A stretch of DNA of 29,660 nt, from assembly GCA_030267965.1 (NCBI GenBank), contig BRYA01000418.1, positions 45,634 to 75,293 on the forward strand, written 5' to 3'. Each line of letters begins with the position of its first letter. Position 1 is the stretch's first letter. This DNA is from Triparma columacea (Eukaryota > Sar > Bolidophyceae > Parmales > Triparmaceae). Below the pieces are notes generated by a model that was not told the origin of the DNA, made no database searches, and was given only the letters and a program-made list of their open reading frames with translations. The position numbers and the translations under genes were made by a program. This document shows, one piece after another, positions 1 to 9,500 of this stretch.

Positions 1-33
1 CCCCCCCCCCCCGCCTGCCGCCTGTCTACTCAC

Positions 34-1845
34 CTATCCATATCAACAAAACCATGGGGCTGACGGCAACGAATAGGAATGCGCAGGCAACAATCTTACA
101 CGCCACAAAGCCGCTCACGAAGAACCACAAGAAGACAATAGTTGTTATCCTCAGCAAAATCGAGTCGGGGACCATGCCAAAGAACTGCGGCGACTTCCTC
201 CTGCAAACTGGGTCAGTGTCTCCATAGTATGCTAGGGTGGACTGGTTATATCCAATTATGAAGAACGAAAGAATAATGTTACCCACGAGAATTGATGAAA
301 CGTCATCGTTGCACGACGTCACGACCATTAAGTTGCACATCTGACAAAACAGCACGGGCAAGTCCCCGAACGTCAAGTCGAGCTGCTTCTCAGCCAGGAG
401 CAATATTTGAGGCTCGAAACTTTCTCCTTCACTCTTGTGCGAGTTCTTCACTATCATATACATATCCTCAACAGGTTTGAAAAATAGGGTTGTCAGTATG
501 ATGTCCCTAATTTTGTGAGATTCGCTCTTGTTGACGAACCTGTTCTGTTCCTGCGACAGGCAAATCTTGGCTATGAGCTGCACCCCATAGCAAGCTACCA
601 TTGCATAAGCCAACAATTTAGGCGACACCAGGTTCTCCCCCTCATCACACGCCCCCTCCCCGCCCCCAGAACCTTCGCCATCAACTACCTCCTCCAAGAG
701 GTTTTTCGAGATTAGATAAAAATCAAGAGCTAAATTGAGGTAGTTGAGGAGGAAGGCGATCCCAACTCTCAGCCACAGTCCCCATGGCGCCCTCATGAGC
801 AGGGTGTGACCTATTTCCGTTAGCATCGGCAAAAACCAAGGGTGCTGCGCTGCCATTTCTTCCAAGAATGCTTCCTGGAGAAACCACTCGTCGACGGCGG
901 CTTCAGCATTCACACAGGTGAATAAAGATCTAGTAAACGACGTGCCAAGCGACGTCCCCATCAGAGTGGCAGCCTTGTCGTCAAGATTGTTCGCAGAATT
1001 AACAGTATTTACACCAGCCATAGTCTTTCTCATGAGGCGTCTAGCTCGACGGGCCTCCTTGGTTGTTTTTCTTCCCTCCGCACTCATACACTTGCAGGAA
1101 CCCATTAGTTTAATGGTTTTAGGGAATATGTTATTTCTAAAGTTAAATGGCTTGTTCTCCAGTATTTTCGTCATTAAGGGCACAAACCTTTGGTTGGGGG
1201 GGGGATTTAGAGTTAGGGTTGAGGGGGGGGGCGTAAGGGGAGTTAGTGTTAAGGGAGTTGTCCGCCCCCGTAAACCACCACACCTGTCACCTTTTCACCC
1301 CCAACTCACCAGAGTGCCTCTTTCCCTTTCCTCCCATCAACCTTACTTCCAGCGATAAAGTCGCCGAGTGCCTTGTACTTTTCCTTCGCTGCCTCCATGC
1401 AAACTTTTGGACGTCTGCCGCACTGGAAAAAATCATTGACGACCTCTTTTCCCAGGCAGTGACCATCATCCTCATCAAGCAAGTGGAGAGGCTTGGTGCG
1501 GATGTCATATGACGAAGGAGCAGAGGAGGCGAAGTCAGCGGTATTTATCACATTCGCTGTTAAGCTCGTCTTTCTTAAATTCATTCTGTGGGGGGTTTGC
1601 TTTACTCGGGTCCTCTCAACATCCTTATTCCTGCCCCCCTTAGCAGTGGGGCTCCCGAGAGCACCAGCCGCCTGGAGATCCGCAACAACCATAAGGGAAC
1701 CCCGTCTCTTGCTCATCCTCCTATTGGTTGTTTCACCACTACTCTCACTTAATGAATTGCCTGCCGAGCGATGGCCTTCACTTGCCTGGAATCTAGGCTT
1801 TACATCGCCAACCACATCTGACACCTTGGCGCCCGGGGCAACCAT
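34..1845 (-). CDS. Multi-span membrane protein, 5' part only (gene continues past window start)
   Basis: I do not recognise this gene. Two exons are visible, 1845..1310 and 1187..34. They are joined by a 122-bp intron (donor GTGAGT, acceptor AAAG) that keeps the frame, so that ...KEALW reads on into FVPLMTK. A second GTGAGT donor follows at 33 and the frame stops at 28..26, so the gene continues beyond the window. About 563 residues are visible. The first 300 or so are hydrophilic, basic and Ser/Thr-rich. The remainder has roughly five or six hydrophobic segments, including one near the WLRVGIAFLLNYL motif, one near SSILVGNIILSFF and one near LLRITTIVFLWFF, so it is probably an integral membrane protein. 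The ATG at 1845 is the first in frame, but the frame stays open upstream to an AG at 1885..1884. The true first exon may therefore be the acidic protein gene at 2011..2883 (see there). No family is claimed. Confidence 0.6.
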
Positions 1846-2010
1846 CCCCAAACGATTGACCAATGCTTGGTAGTAGTAAAAAGCTGTCGGTTGTTTGGTG
1901 GTTGTTGTGATTTAAAGGCTCTCATCCCCCATACCAAGGCTGTTGTCCGTCGGCCCGTCGGGCATTCCGAATGGCAATAGTCTTGAAAAAAAGTCAATGC
2001 ATTTCAAGCA

Positions 2011-2883
2011 CTACCGTCGATTCGACTTACGTTCCCCGCCATCACTATCACTATCGCTATCACTATCGCTATCGCTATCACTATTGCTATCACTGCCGCC
2101 ATCACTGTCATCGCTGTCACGCAACTCGATCGTTGAGTCTGAGTCCATATCAGAGTCACTTTGCTTCCCTTCTTCATCATCGTCATCGCTACTGTCCCCC
2201 CCTTTCCCCTCTTCGTGCCGTCCCTTTCTCCTCCTTCCCCCCCCCCCAGTATCCTTCTTGTTCTGCCCCTGAAGGTGGAAGTGTTCATCTCCAACCGGAA
2301 TGCTCCTTGCAACAGGTACAGTGGTGCCTCCGGCGAGGATATTGTTCTCACTAACAGCCGCCCCCGCGCCCGTCCTTCTGCTGCGTAGTAAACCAACCTC
2401 TTCCTGCCCGTCGTCATCGGAATTGTCGGACGCAACCGCGTCAAGGTAATCCATGATGTCCTCCAGCCTCCCTGCTTCCAAGATGTCAGGCTGAGTCTTC
2501 TGTGGCGTCGCATCCAATACCTCATCGTCATCGCTACTACTATTTTCGTCGCTACTGCTACTGTACCCTCTCCTCTTGCGCCTGCCCCTTCCCTTCCTCG
2601 AATCTCCTTTCCCCTCCTTGGAGACCTCGTCAACACTGGCATTTTCTTTGTTGAGTTCGTCTTCGAGCCTCGAACCGAGATTAGTCCTCCATGCCGGCTT
2701 TATCCCCAGCGGTCCACGATAGGGGCGCTGTCCCGGAGTCTTTGACAGCTCCAGTGAATTCAATTGTGACCCAACCGACATGGAGGGGAAGAATTCGCGG
2801 TTTACGCTCCTTTTGGGTAGCATATAGTTTGGACACGACATCTCTTGGATAGTTTTTGATTCCATGGTGGAAGAATTTGCCAT
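2011..2883 (-). CDS. Ser/Asp-rich acidic hypothetical protein
   Basis: This is an open frame of 290 codons beginning MANSSTMESK. No catalytic domain is recognised. The N-terminal third is mixed. It is followed by a basic patch (RKGRGRRKRRG, a possible nuclear localisation signal), Ser/Asp clusters that look like casein kinase 2 sites, a short ordered-looking stretch (LEDIMDYLDAV), and a C-terminal tail of alternating Ser-Asp encoded by a hexamer-like repeat. Such tails occur in many nuclear phosphoproteins, so low-complexity similarity is not evidence of function. Near the 3' end there is a perfect GTAAGT donor at 2030..2025. Splicing from C2031 to an acceptor at 1885..1884 would join this frame, in phase, to the membrane protein gene downstream. 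The stop at 2011 may therefore be intronic and the two entries one gene. It is divergent from the small gene at 3085, 201 bp away. Confidence 0.55.
   Translation of the reverse strand: MANSSTMESKTIQEMSCPNYMLPKRSVNREFFPSMSVGSQLNSLELSKTPGQRPYRGPLGIKPAWRTNLGSRLEDELNKENASVDEVSKEGKGDSRKGRGRRKRRGYSSSSDENSSSDDDEVLDATPQKTQPDILEAGRLEDIMDYLDAVASDNSDDDGQEEVGLLRSRRTGAGAAVSENNILAGGTTVPVARSIPVGDEHFHLQGQNKKDTGGGGRRRKGRHEEGKGGDSSDDDDEEGKQSDSDMDSDSTIELRDSDDSDGGSDSNSDSDSDSDSDSDSDGGERKSNRR
2040..2094. repeat. Hexamer-like coding repeat (Ser-Asp)
   Basis: Imperfect tandem CTATCR units on the plus strand encode the alternating Ser-Asp tail on the minus strand. Ser and Asp codons alternate with small third-base changes, which is typical of a coding microsatellite kept in frame. 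Confidence 0.8.
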
Positions 2884-3084
2884 GCTTCCGTAGCAACTTC
2901 TCCTCTAAACTGAAACTTTAAACTGAAAGAAACCCAAATAGGTTGCATTTTGAAAGAAGTGCCCCCATCGCAACGTCTACACGTTTTTGACCCCACGAAT
3001 TCCCAACTTCTACTCCGAATCTCCACTTTCTCCCTACAACCTTTCCCCCTGATCCCCCACCCAAACTCAACCCCCCCACTCAAC

Positions 3085-3502
3085 ATGATCGAGTCAAGGG
3101 AGACCACAATGTGGTATTTTTTATTCTTCACGGCGGTAATTTTGTATCTATACGTGATGAAAAACTACTTTAACACCGTCATTCCGACTCGAGCCTTCCG
3201 GGAGGAGCGGGAGAGAAATAATTTGGAGGACAAGTATCATGAGGCCCATCAACGCAGGGAGCACTTCGTGCAGCATTTGGCATGGGCAAAGTCGAGGAAA
3301 GCCGGGAGAGAAGAAATAACGAGGCTGCAAAAGTGCGTGGAGAACGCTGATGTAGTAATAGATGACTTGGAAGAGCAAGTAAATCGGCTGTACAAGGAAC
3401 ATGGAGGTGAGAAAGAGAAGAGACGAGGCGGTGTTTGTGACGATTTTTCAAGATATTAAGACTAACCCAATCTCCGCTCTTCCCGCAGTTTCTGCCCGCT
3501 AA
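3085..3502 (+). CDS. Small one-span coiled-coil membrane protein
   Basis: Exons 3085..3406 and 3489..3502 encode 111 aa. The intron is 82 bp and well formed: donor GTGAGA, a CTAAC branch-like motif, a pyrimidine-rich tract and a GCAG acceptor. The last exon adds only the end of one codon, three residues (SAR) and TAA. Without splicing the frame would run on to 3459 with a different tail. The protein starts MIESRETT, has one hydrophobic helix at about residues 10-27 (WYFLFFTAVILYLYVM), then a long charged helix (about 40-107) rich in Glu, Arg and Lys with heptad-like spacing. This is the architecture of a tail-exposed membrane tether or subunit, but no family was recognised. It is convergent with the exchanger gene, with 108 bp between the stops. 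Confidence 0.65.
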
Positions 3503-3610
3503 CTAATCAAAAACCGCTTTATTTGCAATCAAAAACCACCCTTCACTTGTTTTGGCTATTGGGTCTAACCCCACTCTCCATAACCCTAAATCTCTATCTT
3601 TTCGTTTTAT

Positions 3611-4250
3611 TTACCCACAGGGACAGTCTATTATCAAACAGTACTCGAGTAGTAAGCTCATGACCATAAAGACTCCATACATACCCATCATCATCCAGGC
3701 AAGTTTTCTCGTCAATATCCAACCGCATGCGCGAATCGTGACGATTACCAAGCCTACCATGACGAAAAGCATGAGGACCATGATGTTGAGGCCATCACTG
3801 TTGATGTCGACGTGACTCATGCCCACAGCTGTGGTTGCAAGAAACCATGGGACGGGAAGGCCGATAAGAATATCGAACACGTTGGACCCAATGGAACTGC
3901 TCACAGCCATGTCTCCGTGGCCCTTCCTAGCGACGGCGAGGGAGGAGAGCGCGTCAGGGACGGAGGTACCGGCTGCTAAGAGGGTTAGACCCATGACAGG
4001 GTCAGGGATGCCTATTATCAAACCAATCACGGTAGCCATCCAGACCATGAAGAAAGCCAGGATGGCAATCCACACGATCGACATGAAGAAGGTCATCCAG
4101 AACCAGTAGCCTCCCGAGAAGTAATCTTTGTGGACATCAGGGATGGTGCAATACATCATCAAGCTGAGAGGGAACTTGAACGCCCATATGGCTTTGTCCA
4201 ACGGGGTGTCACCCATGTCAAAGAGCTCAACGGGTCCATCATCATCATCA

Positions 4251-4289
<39 letters not shown>

Positions 4290-6133
4290 TCCTTGTCTCC
4301 GTCTCCATCGCCGTCGCCGTTCCCGTCACCATCGTTGTCGACATCTTCCTTGTTTTTCTTTTCTGTATTTTCCACCCCCCTTGTTTCTTCAGAGGGCGCC
4401 TCAGCGTCACCTCCTGAGATGGGTGTAATTCGGCTTGTGCTTGCATATGGGTCAGTAACCCGCTGGTAATTACCTTGGACGTCTAAAACCTGAAAGCGTT
4501 CAGTTGCCCTCTCGTCAAAGTCCTCATCCTCAGTTTGAGTTGAGGCGTCGATAGTCTCCTTATAAAATGCGCGCCACATCTTGACGATACGCACAGCTCT
4601 CAGGGCACGAACAAATCTGGGGGGGGGAGGGGTAGGGGGGGTAAACGATTGATTCACAGTCAAGTATGTTTGTTGCCAGGGTTCATCAACAACCTGTGCT
4701 CACCTGAAGAGACGCGCTGCCCTTAGGTTCCCAGCGACACCGTCCTCGCCGCTGGTCACAGCAAGCTCAAATATGATCAGAACGACAAGTACACCGTCGA
4801 AAGCATTCATGGGGTTGTTCCAGTAACCAAAGAAGGTGAAGACCCAAATCTTGAGAAGGGCCTCGGCGATGAAGAGAGCAGCACAGATGTTGTTTATAAG
4901 CGTGGGGACAGGACCAGCATCTATGAAAACGCAAGCGATATTGACGACGATGGCAATGTAGATGATGATATCGAACGGAGTGGAGGTAACAATGTCGTGC
5001 ATCATCTTTCTTCCCGGTGAACTTTTCCCCTTTTGCATATCCTTGATGCTCTTTGCGGACACATCAAGCTGCTTTGAGGTCCACTTTTCTAAATCTTCGT
5101 TGAAGTACATGATCGTGACGTAGCCACCGTAAAGAAGGAGCAGCATGAACGCCTCGTAGTGCTTGACCTCAAAGTCAATGACGACTCCGACGAGGGCAAT
5201 TATGCCAATGCAGTAGGAAATGCAGTCGCGGGCAAGCGGCCACCAGGTCACTTCAAGATTAGGGACAATGAAGGCGCACATCGCAATGACGAAGAGGACG
5301 TTAAAGACAGCCGACCCGACAATGGTCCCAAAACCAATGTCATTCTTTGAAACGAAAACTCCCATGATGGAAGTGAAGAGCTCGGGGGCAGAGCCACCAG
5401 CGGCCATGAAGGTCGCGCCCGCCACATCTTCCTTCAGATTAAGGCTCTCGCAAATTTTCTCCAGGCTTGCCTCAAAATAGTCATCGCAGACTGTGGCGAG
5501 GCCCAAGAACATCCAAAGCATGACCAAGAAGTGAAAGGCTAGACTCCCTGACCTGAGTTGAGCCTCAGTGAAGATGTCGTCGAAGTACTCGGGGGAGATA
5601 CACTTGGGCCTTTCCTGGCAATCTAACTGTTTCTGTGTCAGCTCCTTTACTGTGCAATTTTGGGCCTCATCACCGGTGAGGATCCTCTGGGGGAAGCCTG
5701 CATCTACGTCGTAAAAGATCCTGTTGTTGTTGGAGTCAAAAGTCGTGGCGGAGATGAAAGCACTGAGAACTTCCTCCTCATCTTGACTCATCATCATTCT
5801 ACCGTTCACGAAACCACGCGCTTCGGGGTTGAAGCCCAGGAAGTCGTACTCCTCAGGATCCACAACCTGCACCCGCCTACCACCTCCCCCCAAATCGTAG
5901 TAGGCCATACCCACTAAACAAGCAGCTGCAAACATGCAGGTCCAGACGAGGTTAACTTTATTCTCTTTCTTGTGCTTGCGCTTTGCCCTCAGGAATCTGG
6001 CCCGCCTCCCAACCTTCTTTCCAACCCTTTTCTCTAAGGAGGGACAAGTAGCCGCCTCGGGATCCCCCAAACCTTCAGAAAAAGGAATATCATTCCACTT
6101 ATCGACAGGAAAAGATTGGGAGGAGAATTTCAT
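3611..6133 (-). CDS. NCKX-type Na+/Ca2+-K+ exchanger with voltage-sensor domain in its central loop
   Basis: Exons 6133..4704 and 4616..3611 encode 811 aa (donor GTGAGC, acceptor CCCAG, split Arg codon 477). After a basic N-terminus come a signal-anchor-like helix (about 61-78) and a probable extracellular region. The first exchanger half contains the alpha-1 repeat with GSAPEL (about 247-252) and GSAVFN. The second half contains the alpha-2 repeat (about 680-736) with GTSVPDA and GSNVFDI. The Asp of NVFD (about 725) matches the residue tied to K+ dependence in animal NCKX, which argues for SLC24-type rather than NCX transport. Between the halves sits a full voltage-sensor domain: S1 387-407, S2 412-435 (FIAEALLKI), S3 440-460 (NAFDGVLVV) and S4 468-492. 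S4 has Arg 471, 474, 477, 480, 483 and 486, Lys 489 and Arg 492. The charge-transfer residues F421, E424 and D446 are present. A 15-Asp run (589-603) lies in the loop after S4. A plasma-membrane location is inferred; Ca2+ extrusion controlled by voltage is the likely role. Confidence 0.93.
4236..4283. repeat. Trinucleotide repeat encoding a poly-Asp run
   Basis: A near-perfect ATC/GTC triplet run on the plus strand encodes a run of Asp on the minus strand within the exchanger's cytosolic loop. It is followed by Gly-Asp alternation encoded by degenerate units. As a triplet repeat it can change length without shifting the frame. Confidence 0.85.
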
Positions 6134-6347
6134 GGCTTTCTATCGCTTTTCACCAGTACTTAGGGTCCCGAGGAAGACAGTAACGTTAGAAAACCCGAGT
6201 AATCCAATAATCCCGGACTAATACGTGTACAGAACCCTCAAACTCTCCGTTCCACTCCAACAGCTTACTGAAGCTAAAAAACTGCCTCAGAAGAGCGAAG
6301 AAGTCAGTTCTCCAGCTTTGGGGGCTCAGTTTGGCTGGGAATCGGTC

Positions 6348-6355
6348 CATAAATA
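6348..6355 (+). promoter_or_regulatory. TATA-like box for the giant-protein gene
   Basis: CATAAATA lies about 78 bp before the 5'-UTR splice donor and 188 bp before the ATG, and a GC-rich tract follows. The position fits a TATA element with transcription starting near 6380. No other evidence is available. Confidence 0.35.
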
Positions 6356-6425
6356 GGGCAAGAGGGGCCTGGGATTCGCATCATTTCAAAATTGAAGCCG
6401 TTCTGTTACGCGCTACAACCACCAA

Positions 6426-6531
6426 GTGAGTCTCGAACGGCTGTCATTGTCTCCTCTACGTGTAGGTCACACAGTTTCTAAGGTAAACAACCTAACCCTC
6501 GACCTCAGGGCCACTCCCTCTCCCCCCCCAG
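6426..6531 (+). other. Probable 5'-UTR intron of the giant-protein gene
   Basis: CAA|GTGAGT at 6426 matches the donor used throughout the window. The stretch has CTAACC, then a C-rich tract and CCCCAG at 6530..6531, five bases before the ATG at 6536. A second CAG at 6533..6534 is an alternative acceptor. The signals are as good as those of the coding introns, but no reading frame can confirm them. Confidence 0.55.
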
Positions 6532-6535
6532 CAGC

Positions 6536-9500
6536 ATGTCTGCCAGCGCCTCCATCGTGCCGGGGCCCAATTTCGACCCTAATATGGTGGTTGAGCTGGC
6601 TATGCGGCCAAAGGACCATGATCCAGATTCCTTTGCAACAGTCATGGGGGTCCTTATGTCTCCTGGCTCTTCCATCTACGACCGAGGCTTGGCTGCTTGG
6701 GCCGTTGGGCGGTTGCTGCAGCTGCAGCATAAACACGACAAGTACTATTTGAAAAAACAGATATTGGACCAGAGTGGGGCAATAATGGATGCCCTCGTGG
6801 ACATTATAGGGGCCTCCAAGGAGATGAGCAAAATGACTGCGGCGGCAGCTGCCGCGGGCGGTCGTGATTCCTCCTCGTCCATCGGAACATCGGTAGCTTC
6901 TCTCTCAATTTCTCCCAAGAGGTCCAAGAAGAAGAAGCTGAGGTCCTCTCCCTCCTCCACATCTCCCCCCCCTGCACCGTCCCTATCTTCAGGAGGCTCA
7001 ACCTTGGACCAGTCCTCGACCGCCGGGGGTCACCAGCCGTCGGTGAACGACTGCAGCAAAATTAGCAAGAACTGCTCTCTCATCATCGTGATGCTGTCTA
7101 ACTTTGTGTCTGAGGGGGATGACGGCGATCCCTACACCTTTCAGCCCCCCCCCACCCCCCTCCATCGCATGGCCGCGACACCAGAAGTCATCGTTAATGC
7201 GGACGATGGTTTGGACGCCAAAAAGAAGAGAGCGATGAAAAAGAATAGGCGCAAGCACAGGCTGACCCTCACGAACAAGGCCTTGGAGGAGAACACAGCA
7301 AATGCAGAAGCAAAGGGCAACAACGAAGACAAAAATGATCAGAATAGTGGTGACTTAGATAGATTTATTTCCGCGAGCAATCTCGAAGCCCAGGAAGCCG
7401 CGAGTGACGCCTCGGAGTCACCGAAGGGCAAGGGAGAAAGGAAATACTTTAGAAAAACAAGGTGAGAAAAGGGGAGCAGGGAGGAGTGAGCGCAAGGGGG
7501 AGGAACGCAGCGGCGATGCCACACACCAATGCACTAGTTCTAACCCCCCTTGCTCATCGCAGACTCGAAAAACCGGACCTATTGCTTTCGGAGTACATGG
7601 CAGCGCCCGAGATACTACCGTCGGACCTCGGAGAAGACCCCCATCCCCGCAAGACCATGAACCCCAACTCTATTGCCGGCGAATTGACTATGCCGGATGG
7701 TAGCAAGGTGAGAAGAAAAGCAGGCGGGACCAAGCACTCACGCATGTTTATGCCCACTGCAATAATACGCTAACCTCTCCCGTCCCCCCTCAACCCTTAT
7801 CCTCTAGATGATCACCTTGAGCCGGCGAGAGGGCGGACCTCAGCCTAGGACCTCAGTGCTCTTCGACGACCAGCCGGCGTGGGATGTTCCCGTCGCTTCA
7901 GCCGAATCGCATGACTTCTTGGCGAAGGATTCAAAGCTCGGTTACCAAGTTCCGAGGCTTTACCTCGGCCAGGATAGACCTCACACATCGAATCACGTCC
8001 CCACGATGCCATCTCCTCGCGGATCGCCCACCAACAAAGCCTTACGGCCGAAGACCTCCGAGGACATTCGTCAAGAGTACCACAGCATCGAGGCGAAGTA
8101 CATGTTGGACGAAATACGAAAAATGACTCCTTCTGAGACCGGTTGGTATTCCCTTCCTCCTGACGAGGAGTGGCAGGCCAAGGCTTTCCCCGATGGGCAG
8201 CCTCCCGTCTGGACCCCGAACAAGGGCGTGAATCCTTCTCAGCTCCCAAAGGCCTGGTCAACCATGAATTTCAACTCTACAACCAAGAAATTGACTCCAA
8301 TGTCATCACGAAGAATGAAAACCGAATTGGTTGGCGATGACGATCTGTCTGACGAGGCAGCACCGGGGGTCAAGAACGACTCTCCGAAGGGAAAGAAGGA
8401 AAAAACACTCTTAAAGCAGAAGCTTGCCGGGGACTCGCAAACCTACGAATCCCGGCAAATTCAGCGTGCTAGGGACAAAATGTCAGCCAGTACGAATTTT
8501 GCATTTTTCCCACCCAACGTTAACTCCCCTCCCCTGACAGCGGCTGCAGCAGAGCCAAAGTGGGAGGACGAAGAAGACGAGGACGAGTTGGAGGTCGGAG
8601 TGCGATTTTCTCCCCAGTCCCGCGGGGTTTCTCGCGCCCGCACCTCCTCGCCGTCCAAACCGCGCCCAGTTTCGCCCTACCAGATTGACGACATTTTGGC
8701 GTCCACACCTCAGTACCTACCGGGCACAATGGTGGAGTTGGGCGACTACAGGAGGCTTGAGCTCACGACGGCTGAGAGCAAGATGGCGAACAAGAGGGCG
8801 AACTTGGCGTCGAGGGAGGCGAAGGAAGAGTACCGCAGGCGCCGCCTCAATGCAATAGTGTCCGCAGACGATAAGGATTTACCGCCGGAGGAGGTGAGAG
8901 TGGATAGAGAGAACGACAAACATTTAACCAGGCAATTTTATTCTAATCTAACGCAACCACATTCCGCGATTCTCTTCGCTCATCTCAGCTCTCCAAACTG
9001 GCGAGACAGGACCACAGGTCAATCATATCGATTCTCACCAACCAGAGGAACACCCTTGACACCCACGCCCTCTCCTTAAAAAACAAAATAGATGCAAACA
9101 TAAGGGTTCAGAACAAGGCCCTTCCCCTCCGTTTCCTCTTCACAGTGGAAGGTGGAGCCGAAATTTGCCGAGCTCGTCTCCGCGACTGCTTCGGGCTCTG
9201 GATCCAAGGTTTTGAGTGCGCCCAGAAGACTGTCGCTATGGCAATGTGGAAGATGCTCGTGGACGCTCAAGTGCGAAAGGAGAAGCATGCTATCTACCGT
9301 GCTCAAGCGGGGCGGAGAAAGCTAAAGGTCATTATAAATGAGATCGATCTTAGACTGTACAAGCGGACCCTTGATAGGTGGAGTAAAACTGTCTCCTATC
9401 TCATTTACATTGAGAGAGACCGCGCTGCCACCAGGATTCAGGCTCAAATTTATAGGTACCGGGCCGCGCTCAAATTTATATGGTTACACGATAGCAAGCC

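Larger units (their letters stand above)
6134..6535. promoter_or_regulatory. Divergent intergenic region between exchanger and giant-protein genes
   Basis: This 402-bp stretch holds no gene. It must contain the promoters of both flanking divergent genes. The visible elements are a TATA-like box near 6348 and a 5'-UTR intron for the plus-strand gene, listed separately. I see no further recognisable motif. Confidence 0.6.

Noticed and set aside
1200..1260. GTTAGGG-like units that resemble telomeric repeats
   Set aside because: Only one or two degenerate units occur, inside a gene's intron on the other strand; there is no tandem array.
1943..2642. Ser/Leu- or His-Tyr-rich frames on both strands around the Ser/Asp repeat
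   Set aside because: These are alternative frames of the hexamer repeat. Only the minus frame 2011..2883 has a sensible start and non-repetitive flanks.
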